This document shows positions 27,908 through 36,786 of a DNA stretch of 64,000 bases, piece by piece. A program made the position numbers and the translations under genes. Numbering within the stretch: position 1 is the first letter of the stretch; the number at the start of each line of letters is the position of its first letter. Location: NCBI RefSeq assembly GCF_037991315.1, contig NZ_CP150300.1, positions 682,001 to 746,000 on the forward strand, read 5' to 3'. The DNA comes from Paenibacillus sp. FSL H8-0079. Its GTDB lineage: Bacteria; Bacillota; Bacilli; Paenibacillales; Paenibacillaceae. The notes under the pieces are model-generated. The model searched no databases and was not told the DNA's origin. It was given only the letters and a program-made list of their open reading frames with translations.

Positions 27908-29695
27908 ATGAGTAAAATTAAGAACGCTTTCACAACACTGCCGATTCATCACAAAACGATTCTTCTCATCGGACTGTTGATGCTAATCAGCTTTACGTTT
28001 TATGCGTCCGTACTCCGATATGTGTTCAGTATCTACGACCGCCAGATTTATGAGAAATCCTCACAGGTCCTTAATATGTCTTCGGTAGGTATTGAGAACC
28101 AACTGCGTGAGATTTCCAATCTTTCCTTCAAGGTGATGTCGGACGAGCCGCTGCAACAATATCTGCTCCAACTGAAAAAGGTCGAAACGGGTTATGAGAA
28201 AAATGGATTGCGTAAAAAGATCACCAACAGGCTAGTCGCTTACGCGGGTTCCGAAAAATACGTCTATTCCATGTTATTTATCGATAATGATAATAACGTT
28301 ATGGCCGCAGGAAATCGGGAGGGAATTTCGGAGTCGAAGCAGAAGGAACTGGTTGCACTGGGACAGCAATACTCGGGCTCCAATGCCTGGCATACCAGCG
28401 GGGATAAACAGTCCCGACTTTTGTCCGTCCGACAGGTGAAATCCTTTATTGGCGGAGCGTTTACATTGGAAGACCTCGGGACATTGATCATCCGCGTACG
28501 TCTGGACCGAATTGTACAGGATCAGATGCAAGAACCAGCCGAGGACTCTCAACTACTGATTACGGATGGAAAAGAAGTGATCTACCCAACAGAATCAACA
28601 GTCAGTGAAGCTGAGATTGAATCTGAATTGAAGCGCACCCAGCCCTACGGAATTGCGATGTTGGAGCAGGGAAGACACTTTGTTGCCCGGGCCCATTCTT
28701 CCTATTCGGATTGGACTTATTTGTACACAACCCCGTTTGACCAGATGTTCAAACAGGTCCAATTTGTCAAACAGTTGGTCACGGTCATCTTTATCATGAT
28801 TTTTCTCGCAGCGCTTATTATTGGAGCGAGATTCTCTCGCAGCATTACCCACCCGATTGCACAGTTGATCAAAAAGATGCGTAATATCGAAAAAGGCGAT
28901 CTGGATAAACTGGAGGAGGCAGCCCTTGGCAATGTTCCGATATCTCCACAGAATGAGGTCGGACTGCTACATCGCACATTCAAGATGATGCTTCAACGGA
29001 TACGTGAATTAATTGATGAGAATTATGCGAAGCAATTGGTGATTCGTGAGACCGAATTGAAAGCGCTTCAGGCGCAGATTAATCCCCATTTTCTGTACAA
29101 CACGCTTGAATCCATTAACTGGCTAGCCAAAGTACAGAAGCAACGACAGATCTCGGAAATGGTTGAGGCGCTTGGATTCCTGCTGCGCAGTTCTGTGAAT
29201 ATGACCGAGAAGTGGATCACGCTGGAAAGAGAGCTGGATATTGTCCGCAGTTACGTGACGATTCAGCGCACTCGTTTTGAGGAAAGACTGGATTTCGACA
29301 TGGAGATTGCCCCAGAGGTTGGGACGGCGCGAATTCCGAAGTTAACATTACAGCCTTTGGTGGAGAACGCCATACACTATGCACTCGAACCAAGCATTGA
29401 CCCTTGCCGGATTCGGATCCGGGCGAGAGCAGATGGAGATAAGGTGATTATTGAAGTCGAGGACGATGGTCCGGGGATGACACCGGAATTCCTGGAACAA
29501 CTACATGAAGGACGTATTCAGACAAGAGGACAGGGCATTGGGTTATCTAACATCCAGGAACGAATCAGACTGACCTTCGGTGATGAAGGTGGAATGGTGA
29601 TGAGCAGCAAGCCCGGATCAGGAACTGTAGTATCGATCAGCATACCTTGGATTAGAGAGGACGATGACGATGTACAAAGTGATGCTCGTAGATGA
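27908..29695 (+). CDS. Sensor histidine kinase, YesM-like
   Basis: 595 residues. The N-terminal membrane segment (ILLIGLLMLISFTFYASV) is followed by an extracellular Cache-like sensor to about residue 280, a second membrane segment (LVTVIFIMIFLAALIIG), HAMP, the His-kinase domain with QAQINPHFLYNTLESINWLAK, and HATPase (LVENAIHYALEPS, DGPGMTPEF, GIGLSNIQERI). This is the LytS/YesM type that works with AraC-class regulators. Its place before a sugar importer and a pectin esterase suggests it senses pectin breakdown products. The next gene overlaps its end by 26 nt. Confidence 0.9.
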   Translation: MSKIKNAFTTLPIHHKTILLIGLLMLISFTFYASVLRYVFSIYDRQIYEKSSQVLNMSSVGIENQLREISNLSFKVMSDEPLQQYLLQLKKVETGYEKNGLRKKITNRLVAYAGSEKYVYSMLFIDNDNNVMAAGNREGISESKQKELVALGQQYSGSNAWHTSGDKQSRLLSVRQVKSFIGGAFTLEDLGTLIIRVRLDRIVQDQMQEPAEDSQLLITDGKEVIYPTESTVSEAEIESELKRTQPYGIAMLEQGRHFVARAHSSYSDWTYLYTTPFDQMFKQVQFVKQLVTVIFIMIFLAALIIGARFSRSITHPIAQLIKKMRNIEKGDLDKLEEAALGNVPISPQNEVGLLHRTFKMMLQRIRELIDENYAKQLVIRETELKALQAQINPHFLYNTLESINWLAKVQKQRQISEMVEALGFLLRSSVNMTEKWITLERELDIVRSYVTIQRTRFEERLDFDMEIAPEVGTARIPKLTLQPLVENAIHYALEPSIDPCRIRIRARADGDKVIIEVEDDGPGMTPEFLEQLHEGRIQTRGQGIGLSNIQERIRLTFGDEGGMVMSSKPGSGTVVSISIPWIREDDDDVQSDARR

Positions 29696-31223
29696 TGAAC
29701 GTGTCATTCTGGAAGGGATTTCTCAAGTGGTCGATTGGGCCGCGGCAGGTACGGAATTGGTGGGCACGGCGAGGAATGGAATTGAAGCATTGGACAAAAT
29801 CGGGCAGTCGAGACCCGATATTATCATTACGGATATTTCCATGCCGGGCCTGGATGGTCTCGGGCTCATAGAGAAGGCATCCGAAGCATATCCGGGTGTG
29901 CGCTTCATTATGTTATCCGGCTATAAAGAATTCGAATATGCCCGCAGAGCGATGCAATATGGTGTGAAGCATTATTTGCTCAAGCCCTGTAACGAGAATC
30001 AGATCCATGATGCGCTGACTGAACTGTTGCAGGAGCATCAGGATGCTCAGGTGAAAGAGCATGTTGCTGGTGAGATGAAACAGCGGCTGCAACGGGTGCT
30101 TCCGCATGTGAAGGAGCAGTTTCTGCTGGAGTTCATGACCAACCGAACCTATGGTCCGGTTGATCTGGAGTATTATCAGGAGCTGTTCGATCTGGAGCTT
30201 GAAGAGAACGCGGTTCGATTACTGCTGTTCCGAATTGTGGATGAACATGATTACAGTCACTTATTTGCGATTAAAAATATTGCCAGCGACCTGCTCCCAC
30301 ATGTACTGTTAAGCACAACCATTGAAGGCAAACTCCTGATTCTGCTGGCTGATTCAGCTGATTCGGTTGGATTGAAAGAAAGTATTGAAGAGGTTCGGGC
30401 TGCATTTACCAGACTATATAAATTGGAAGTGACCGCTGCGCTGAGTGAAGCAGATCGAATGATTCAGTCCCGGCGGTTGTTTCGTGAGGCGTTGCAGTAT
30501 CTGAACCATCGCTTCTTTATCGGTGAAGGCAAGCTGATTACGAAGAATGATCTGATACTGGCCGGAGAATGCGACGGGGTGCATGTAGAACAGGATGCGG
30601 AGCAACTGTGTCAGTTGATCAAATCGGGCAATACCGAGGAAACAGCGGTAGAAGTGGATCGTCTGTTTGATCTATTATCGCGTCAGCAGCTGGAAATTGA
30701 GGTGACTCGCTCTTACGTAGTACAGCTCTACTCGGCGATGGTTCATGTCTGTCCGCCTGAGGAGGCAACGGAATTCACCCAACGTATGGCAGAATTGCCT
30801 CATATCGATACGTTATCTGGTTTGAAGTCTTTTGTAGCAAGCAGTACAGCCCGATTAACGTCCGGTTATTACAAAAATCATATCAGTCGCCAGTCTTCTG
30901 CCGTGGAGAAGATGATGGATATCGTGGATCGTCATTATGGAGAGGCAGATCTCTCGCTCAATGGAGTCGCCCATCAGATGCTGTATATGAATCCAGATTA
31001 TTTGGGCAAAATTTTCAAAAAAGTCACAGGCGAGAATTTCTCCAACTACGTGAATCGTCTGCGCATTGAACGCGCATGTGACCATATTCGCAGAGGCGGG
31101 GATGTGAAAGTATTCGAGCTTGCTGAATTGTTCGGATTCGGCGGGAATTCACAATATTTCAGTCAGGTGTTCAAAAAGTGGACTGGTATGACACCTACGG
31201 AATTCCGTAGGATCGGCATATAA
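29670..31223 (+). CDS. AraC-type response regulator, YesN-like
   Basis: 517 residues. The receiver domain at residues 1-120 starts MYKVMLVDDERVILEGI with phospho-Asp in IIITDISMPGLDGL and Lys in LLKPCNENQI. A long middle region follows, then a C-terminal AraC helix-turn-helix pair (LSLNGVAHQMLYMNPDYLGKIF, FAELFGFGG-type VFELAELFGFGGNSQYFSQVF). ATG 29670 is chosen over 29664 because the AGAGAGG site is then at proper distance. It is the partner of the kinase upstream and the likely activator of the transport genes downstream. Confidence 0.9.
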   Translation: MYKVMLVDDERVILEGISQVVDWAAAGTELVGTARNGIEALDKIGQSRPDIIITDISMPGLDGLGLIEKASEAYPGVRFIMLSGYKEFEYARRAMQYGVKHYLLKPCNENQIHDALTELLQEHQDAQVKEHVAGEMKQRLQRVLPHVKEQFLLEFMTNRTYGPVDLEYYQELFDLELEENAVRLLLFRIVDEHDYSHLFAIKNIASDLLPHVLLSTTIEGKLLILLADSADSVGLKESIEEVRAAFTRLYKLEVTAALSEADRMIQSRRLFREALQYLNHRFFIGEGKLITKNDLILAGECDGVHVEQDAEQLCQLIKSGNTEETAVEVDRLFDLLSRQQLEIEVTRSYVVQLYSAMVHVCPPEEATEFTQRMAELPHIDTLSGLKSFVASSTARLTSGYYKNHISRQSSAVEKMMDIVDRHYGEADLSLNGVAHQMLYMNPDYLGKIFKKVTGENFSNYVNRLRIERACDHIRRGGDVKVFELAELFGFGGNSQYFSQVFKKWTGMTPTEFRRIGI

Positions 31224-31254
31224 CAATGGACTACCAATCATGTGATTCATGTCT

Positions 31255-31306
31255 GAGGAGGACGAACAGCGCCGAGAGGGGGACTGTTGTCCTCCTCTGT
31301 TTTTTG
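31255..31306 (+). terminator. Terminator after the two-component genes
   Basis: GAGGAGGAC.AACAG pairs with CTGTT.GTCCTCCTC, then TGTTTTTT. It separates the regulator genes from the transport operon. Confidence 0.9.
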
Positions 31307-31374
31307 AACCAACAAGACGGTTTTGTGTATTCAACTATGGTCGTACATTTGCGAAAATGACATTAACAAGTTTG

Positions 31375-31388
31375 TGAAAGCGTTATCA
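31375..31388 (+). promoter_or_regulatory. CcpA catabolite-responsive element (cre)
   Basis: TGAAAGCGTTATCA matches the consensus TGWAANCGNTNWCA at every fixed position. It lies 57 bp before the start of the binding-protein gene, so glucose should repress this importer through CcpA. Function is inferred from the match and the location. Confidence 0.75.
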
Positions 31389-31444
31389 GTAACGGAGGGA
31401 TAACTCGTTCACACAACCATATCAACATAAAAGGGGAGATTGAC

Positions 31445-32728
31445 ATGGTGAAAAAGGCAATATTCCTGATGATGGCTGCTTTGCTCGTGTTTACAGCGGC
31501 ATGTAGCTCAGGTGGAGGAACTGAAGGAGCATCTGGAGATGACTCAGTTACCCTGCGGATCGCTTGGTGGGGCTCGGATGCAAGGCATGAATATACACAG
31601 AAGGTCATCGACCTGTACAAAACGAAAAACCCGAATGTCAAAATCGACGTGGAATATGCTTCATTTGATGACTACTGGAAAAAGCTCGCACCACAAGCAG
31701 CGGCAAATCAGTTGCCTGACATCGTTCAGATGGATATTTCCTACATCAGCCAATATGCACAGAATGGTCAACTTGAGGATCTAGCACCTTATCTGGGCAA
31801 CCAGATCAAAGTGGACGATGTGTCCGAGAATGTTATCAGCACAGGTGTAATTAACGGTAAACAATACGGTGTACCTGCCGGTGTTAACGTTCTGGGCTTC
31901 CAGTATGATCCAGCGTTGCTTAAAACAGCAGGCGTGGATGCAATCCCTGACAATATGACTTGGGAATCGTACGAAGCACTGGGTAAACAAACCGCAGATA
32001 AAGGTCTGTATTTGGATGGAGGGATAGCTCCGGATATTTTCTTCCACTACTTCCTGCGTACCAAAGGATTGTCGCTTTACAATGCAGAAGGAACAGGTCT
32101 TGGCTATGATGATAATCAATTGTTTGTGGAGTTCTTCGGGCTCATGCGCCGCATGATCGAGCAGGGCGCAGCACCTACACCGGATGTAGCTAACCAAACC
32201 AAAGGCATTATTGAGGAATCGGATCTGGTGAAGGAAAAAGGAATTGGCGTATGGCAATGGTCCAACCAGTTCGTAGCCTTGCAACAAGTCGCGAACCGTC
32301 CACTCGAAATCGCTCCAATGCCAGGACCGGATATGGAAAAAGGACTTTATATGCAGCCAAGTATGTACTGGGGTGTGACGTCCAACTCCAAAGTGAAGGA
32401 AGAAGCAGCTAAATTCATCGATTTCTGGGTGAATGATGTGGAAGCCAACAAACTGATCAAAGGTGAGCGCGGTGTGCCAATCTCAGGAGCAATCAAAGAA
32501 GCCATCGCACCTGAGCTGAGTGATGCAACGAAACAGGTCTTTGAATTCGTAGCAGCGATGGAGCCTAAGGCTTCACCAATGAGCCCTCCGCCACCGGTTG
32601 GTTCACCTGAAGTAATCTCTTCCCTGGCAGATGTGGTTGAAGAATTGAACTTTGGCAAAATTACACCCGAACAGGCAGCAGAAACTTTCCGCAAGAACGC
32701 CGAATCTGTACTTGCGAACAATAAATAA
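31445..32728 (+). CDS. Sugar ABC transporter substrate-binding lipoprotein
   Basis: 427 residues. The signal ends in a lipobox (LVFTAACSSGGG), so the Cys is lipid-anchored outside the membrane. The body is a family-1 extracellular solute-binding protein (RIAWWGSDARHEYTQKVIDLY, then WKKLAPQAAANQLPDIVQMD, and FIDFWVNDVEANKLI). Family 1 proteins of this size carry oligosaccharides. The two following permeases are of the CUT1 class. No ATPase gene is in the operon, so a shared MsmX-like ATPase is expected. GGGGAG precedes the ATG. Confidence 0.92.
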   Translation: MVKKAIFLMMAALLVFTAACSSGGGTEGASGDDSVTLRIAWWGSDARHEYTQKVIDLYKTKNPNVKIDVEYASFDDYWKKLAPQAAANQLPDIVQMDISYISQYAQNGQLEDLAPYLGNQIKVDDVSENVISTGVINGKQYGVPAGVNVLGFQYDPALLKTAGVDAIPDNMTWESYEALGKQTADKGLYLDGGIAPDIFFHYFLRTKGLSLYNAEGTGLGYDDNQLFVEFFGLMRRMIEQGAAPTPDVANQTKGIIEESDLVKEKGIGVWQWSNQFVALQQVANRPLEIAPMPGPDMEKGLYMQPSMYWGVTSNSKVKEEAAKFIDFWVNDVEANKLIKGERGVPISGAIKEAIAPELSDATKQVFEFVAAMEPKASPMSPPPPVGSPEVISSLADVVEELNFGKITPEQAAETFRKNAESVLANNK

Positions 32729-32769
32729 CAGTTGAATGATAGCTTGCTCGTCCCACTGCAGGGATGGTC

Positions 32770-32806
32770 GGGAAAGGGGCTACTCGCGAATGCGAGGGCC
32801 TTTCCC
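32770..32806 (+). repeat. Intercistronic hairpin after the binding-protein gene
   Basis: GGGAAAGG...CTCGC (loop GAAT) GCGAG...CCTTTCCC, with no T-run. A smaller stem CGTCCC/GGGATG lies just before it. Such hairpins protect the binding-protein mRNA and lower expression of the permeases. Confidence 0.65.
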
Positions 32807-32869
32807 CGTCCAGATAACCCGAAGCAAGGATTGAGGCAGCAAGCTGATCCATGAAGGAGGTTCGTTCCA

Positions 32870-33772
32870 TTGAGGCAGTATTCATCGCTACGTAGAAACT
32901 TAACCGGATATGCGTTCATCAGCCCGTTTATTATTGGATTCCTGGGCTTCACGCTCATCCCCATGTTTGTTTCCCTGTATATGTCGTTCACGAGTTATAA
33001 CTTGTTCACTTCTCCGCGGTGGATTGGGCTCGATAACTACACCAAAATGTTTTTTGATGACCCGAAATACTGGAATTCGGTCAGAGTGACGTTTCTGTAT
33101 GTATTCATTGGGGTACCGTTAAGATTGATCTTTGCTCTCTTCGTAGCGATGGTCCTGAACACTGGCTCTCGTATGATTGGAACGTACCGGACACTGTACT
33201 ACCTGCCATCCATTATCGGTGGTAGTGTGGCCGTATCCATTATGTGGCGTAACCTTTTCAGTAATGAGGGTGTTGTTAACAGCGCACTAACGGCAATCGG
33301 GATTGGGCCTATAAGCTGGTTCGGTGACCCAAATGCGTCCCTCGTTATGCTTATCTCTCTGTCTGTGTGGCAGTTCGGTTCGTCCATGCTGATCTTCCTC
33401 GCTGGTCTCAAAAATATCCCGACTGAGATGTACGAGGCAGCAGGTGTAGATGGTGCGAATCCTATTCGAAAATTTTTCAGCATTACCTTGCCGCTCCTTA
33501 GCCCGATCGTTCTATTCAATATGATTATGCAAACGATTGGTGCATTCATGACGTTCGTACCAGCCTACATTATCTCCAAAGGAGAAGGCGGTCCAATGGA
33601 TGGTACGATGCTGTACTCCCTGTATCTGTTCCGTCAGGCATTTATGTTTAACAACATGGGTTATGCTTCGGCCATGGCCTGGATCATGCTTCTTATGATT
33701 GGTGGACTTACAGTAGCAGTATTCTTAACATCCAAGTACTGGGTGTTCTACGAATCTGAAGGAGGGAAGTAA
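32870..33772 (+). CDS. Sugar ABC transporter permease (MalF-like, CUT1)
   Basis: 300 residues, six predicted membrane segments. The EAA loop is visible as [26 protein letters not shown], where coupling to the ATPase occurs. The start is TTG 32870, with AAGGAGG 9 nt upstream. It works with the permease gene that follows 2 nt after its stop and the lipoprotein before it. Confidence 0.9.
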   Translation: MRQYSSLRRNLTGYAFISPFIIGFLGFTLIPMFVSLYMSFTSYNLFTSPRWIGLDNYTKMFFDDPKYWNSVRVTFLYVFIGVPLRLIFALFVAMVLNTGSRMIGTYRTLYYLPSIIGGSVAVSIMWRNLFSNEGVVNSALTAIGIGPISWFGDPNASLVMLISLSVWQFGSSMLIFLAGLKNIPTEMYEAAGVDGANPIRKFFSITLPLLSPIVLFNMIMQTIGAFMTFVPAYIISKGEGGPMDGTMLYSLYLFRQAFMFNNMGYASAMAWIMLLMIGGLTVAVFLTSKYWVFYESEGGK

Positions 33773-33774
33773 CG

Positions 33775-34614
33775 ATGGTTTGGAGAAATGTAAAATGGCC
33801 CATTTATCACCTGTTCGTTGCAGCGCTTGCCCTCCTGATGTTGTATCCCGTACTCTGGATGCTCTTCAGTTCATTCAAGGAAAGTCGTACGATATTCGTC
33901 ACTGCCGATACCCTGTTCCCTACCGAGTGGATTTGGAGTAACTATGTGGATGGTTGGAAAGGTACCGCTGGAAGACCGTTTATGGATTACATCACCAATT
34001 CACTTGTTATCGTAATTATTTCGACCATCGGTGCCGTGATATCGTCATCGCTGATCGCTTTCGGATTTGCCAGACTTAACTTCAAGGGACGTACATTCTG
34101 GTTCTCCTTGATGATGTTAACACTGATGTTGCCACATGACGTGGTATTGGTTCCTCAATACATTATCTTCACGAAGCTGGGTTGGCTAAATACGATTCTG
34201 CCAATCGTTGTCCCTACATTCTTCGGAATGCCATTCTTCATCTTCCTGATGGTACAGTTCATTCGAACGATTCCGAAGGAGTTGGATGAGGCTGCGACCA
34301 TCGACGGATGTAACAAATTCAGACTGTATATTCAGATTATTATGCCACTGATCAAGTCTTCTCTGGCGACTGCAGCCATCTTCTCCTTCTACTGGAGATG
34401 GGAGGATCTGCTCGGTCCGGTATTGTACCTGAACTCACCTGATAAATACACCGTGTCGATGGCGCTGAAAATGTTCCTGGATAGCGAATCTGCTTCCAAC
34501 TGGGGCGCGATGTTCGCCATGTCCATCGTCAGTCTGGTTCCGGTTGTAGCTGTGTTCTTCATCTTCCAGAAACAGATTGTTCAAGGAATGAGCACCAGTG
34601 GATTGAAAGGATAA
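33775..34614 (+). CDS. Sugar ABC transporter permease (MalG-like, CUT1)
   Basis: 279 residues, six membrane segments. The EAA loop is [26 protein letters not shown], and the N-terminal [12 protein letters not shown] and C-terminal [15 protein letters not shown] match the family. GGAGGG is placed before the ATG inside the end of the previous gene. It forms the second half of the channel with the gene upstream. Confidence 0.9.
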   Translation: MVWRNVKWPIYHLFVAALALLMLYPVLWMLFSSFKESRTIFVTADTLFPTEWIWSNYVDGWKGTAGRPFMDYITNSLVIVIISTIGAVISSSLIAFGFARLNFKGRTFWFSLMMLTLMLPHDVVLVPQYIIFTKLGWLNTILPIVVPTFFGMPFFIFLMVQFIRTIPKELDEAATIDGCNKFRLYIQIIMPLIKSSLATAAIFSFYWRWEDLLGPVLYLNSPDKYTVSMALKMFLDSESASNWGAMFAMSIVSLVPVVAVFFIFQKQIVQGMSTSGLKG

Positions 34615-34686
34615 GCAGGATTCAATGCATCTTCATATCTTTGCCCGAATGAACGTTACGAAAGTTAAACAAGGAGGTTGTCGCTT

Positions 34687-35928
34687 TTGAATAAAGCTCA
34701 GGGTAGTCAGGCCGTTGCCATGGAGGCAGCGGCAGAGGGCCAGGCAGTGTCCGTGACCAGCTGGAAGTTTAACTTTGGACCGGACTCGGGAAGAGAAGAA
34801 GAGACAGGAGATTATCTGAATGTGACTGCAACAACCACATATGAGGACCGTGGAGGGTATGGATTCGAAGCTGGTTCTCTAGTGTATGAAAAACAACGCA
34901 TTAGTGATGACGATGTGTCTTATTCCACGAAACAAACTCAGAGCAATCAGGGGCAGACGACCATGTCTGCCCGATTGCGTTCAAGCTTCTGTATTCCGCT
35001 CAAAGCATCGTTCATCGTAGATCTTCCCGATGGAACCTACCAAGTATTACTCGTTGCAGGGGATGAATTGGCTGAGACAGTGACCCGCGTGAAAGCTGGT
35101 GAAGGCAGGCTTGTACTGCCAACCATTCGCACACTTCCCGGACAATACGCAGAGGTTAGATTCTCGGTGGTTGTTCGCGGCGGCAGACTTCGTCTGTCAT
35201 TTTCCGGTCCTGCACCTAGAATTAATGCTTTGGAGGTTACTCTTGCGAATCAGACCATGACCGTATTCCTTGCCGGGGATTCAACTGTAACGGATCAGCC
35301 GGAAAGTGGGTATCCGTATTGTGGTTGGGGCCAGCTGTTGCCTGCACAGTTCAAACATGATGTGGTAGTAGATAATCACGCCCAGTCAGGCCGAAGTTCC
35401 CGCAGTTTTATCAATGAAGGCAGACTCAGCGCCATTATGGAGCAGATCAAGCCCGAAGATTTTTTGTTTATTCAATTTGGACATAACGATGAGAAGCCGG
35501 ACCCTGAACGTGGGACCGACCCATTCACAACATATAAGGAATATTTGAAAGAGTATATCGATGCTGCCCGCGAGGCCAAGGCTCGTCCAGTGCTCGTGAC
35601 CCCGGTGCATCGGCGCTATTTCGCGGACGACGGCACATTGAATGATACCCATGGCGATTATATCATCGCCGTGCGTGAGCTGGCGCAAGAGGAAGATGTT
35701 CCATTGATCGATCTGGCTGAGCGCAGCCGTCTTCTGTTCGAGCAGGCGGGCGTGGAAGGCACCAAGGACGACTTTATGTGGGTGCTACCAGGCGAGTATG
35801 TGAACTTCCCGTCAGGAGTGGAGGATAACACACACTTTCAGGAGCGCGGCGCCTCACGCCTTGCCCAGCAGGTGGCAGTAGCCATCCGCGAGTTACAATT
35901 GCAACCGCTGCAAATGTATCTGCGGTAG
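34687..35928 (+). CDS. Rhamnogalacturonan acetylesterase-like enzyme (CE12/SGNH)
   Basis: 413 residues. The N-terminal 190 residues are beta-rich (NFGPDSGREEETGDYLNVT, then VDLPDGTYQVLLVAGD) and look like a carbohydrate-binding jelly-roll. The C-terminal 220 residues are an SGNH domain: block I FLAGDSTVTDQPESGYPYCG with the nucleophile Ser, QFGHNDEKP, and DNTHFQERGASRL with the Asp/His pair. This combination matches YesT/RhgT-type esterases that remove acetyl from pectin. No signal peptide is seen, so it likely acts on imported oligosaccharide. TTG 34687 has AAGGAGGT 8 nt upstream. Confidence 0.85.
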   Translation: MNKAQGSQAVAMEAAAEGQAVSVTSWKFNFGPDSGREEETGDYLNVTATTTYEDRGGYGFEAGSLVYEKQRISDDDVSYSTKQTQSNQGQTTMSARLRSSFCIPLKASFIVDLPDGTYQVLLVAGDELAETVTRVKAGEGRLVLPTIRTLPGQYAEVRFSVVVRGGRLRLSFSGPAPRINALEVTLANQTMTVFLAGDSTVTDQPESGYPYCGWGQLLPAQFKHDVVVDNHAQSGRSSRSFINEGRLSAIMEQIKPEDFLFIQFGHNDEKPDPERGTDPFTTYKEYLKEYIDAAREAKARPVLVTPVHRRYFADDGTLNDTHGDYIIAVRELAQEEDVPLIDLAERSRLLFEQAGVEGTKDDFMWVLPGEYVNFPSGVEDNTHFQERGASRLAQQVAVAIRELQLQPLQMYLR

Positions 35929-36120
35929 GAGAGTAATCGTAGAAGTTGAACAGGACTTGATTTTACTACTCTAGGAGATAACTTACCGCAGGATTTTAAG
36001 TCCTGTGCGTCTGTATTTACGCGAAGCGAGTTAAACGAATTAACGAGCCAGCAAAGTTGCCCAGCGAGTAGCGAAGGCAATAATCTTTTAAATCATTCCG
36101 GCGAGCGTTGCAGCGAAGGA
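35929..36120. other. Spacer with inverted repeats
   Basis: CAGGACTT (35951-35958) pairs with AAGTCCTG (35998-36005), and AGAGTA with TACTCT lies inside. The rest is a run of GCGAAGC/AGCGAG-type words. No gene is seen. Confidence 0.5.
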
Positions 36121-36233
36121 GGGCGGAATCGGGTAGAGGGAGCGAAGTGTCCGCCTTTGGAGTGGGATTTCCCCTGCTGAGGGGGAATGAATAGAAATCC
36201 CGAGCCAACAGCGGCCCACGGCCCGATCCGCCC
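36121..36233 (+). ncRNA. Structured element, copy 2
   Basis: Outer stem GGGCGGA(A)TCGGG (36121-36133) with CCCGATCCGCCC (36222-36233). Inside are GGAGCG, GCCTTT and a hairpin GGGATTTCCCC / GGGG + GAATGAATA + GAAATCCC, then AACAGCG. It shares this plan with copy 1 at 25669-25777, though the outer stems differ in sequence. It ends 65 nt before the next gene. Confidence 0.65.
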
Positions 36234-36298
36234 GCCGAAGCGACTGCATCGCGAGCCGCCCCCACGTTTTTAATTTAATTATTGGAGGATATACTCAA

Positions 36299-36715
36299 AT
36301 GACATTGGACCCGACCAAACAAGGTACTTCAGCCCATCAGACGGCTCCAGCAGCTACAGGTCACACCTATTGGGTGATTCCGGATGGCTATATCCCGCCG
36401 AAGAGTAGCGGCACACTGGAGAGTCATGAGAGCATCTGCGTATTAAACACAGGTGCAACAGATGCGGAGCTGCACATCACGATCTATTTTGAAGATAGAG
36501 ATCCACTTGAAGATATCGTCGCTGAAGTGCCAGCAAGAAGGACCAAACATATTCGTACCGCATCGCTCCGATCCGGAGAGCAGTCTATCCCGTCAGGCGT
36601 ACCTTATGCCATCACTGTTTCGAGCAACATCCCTGTCATCATCCAGTACAGCCGCTTGGACACGACCCAGCCTGAATTGGCGTTAATGAGCGTAATTGCT
36701 TTTCCCATCGCATAG
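36299..36715 (+). CDS. ASRT-family small protein
   Basis: 138 residues, soluble, all-beta. Sequence blocks WVIPDGYIPPKSSGTLESHESICVLN, TIYFEDRDPLEDI, VPARRTKHIR and VIIQYSRLDTTQPELALMS match the Anabaena sensory rhodopsin transducer (ASRT) superfamily. Bacterial members without rhodopsin are often beside sugar genes and are proposed to bind small molecules or sugars; the rhodopsin link does not apply here. GGAGG precedes the ATG. It follows the pectin esterase by 370 nt, so it may be a separate transcript with the structured element in its leader. Confidence 0.75.
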   Translation: MTLDPTKQGTSAHQTAPAATGHTYWVIPDGYIPPKSSGTLESHESICVLNTGATDAELHITIYFEDRDPLEDIVAEVPARRTKHIRTASLRSGEQSIPSGVPYAITVSSNIPVIIQYSRLDTTQPELALMSVIAFPIA

Positions 36716-36742
36716 ATGACAGTAGCAAATATGAATGCAAAT

Positions 36743-36786
36743 AGACGGTTCCAGCCCTGAGTGATCCGGGCAACGGAGCCGTCTTT
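36743..36786. terminator. Terminator between ASRT gene and gerC
   Basis: AGACGG (36743-36748) pairs with CCGTCT (36779-36784), with a TCC/GGA part inside. Only a weak T-run follows. It may serve both convergent genes. Confidence 0.5.
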
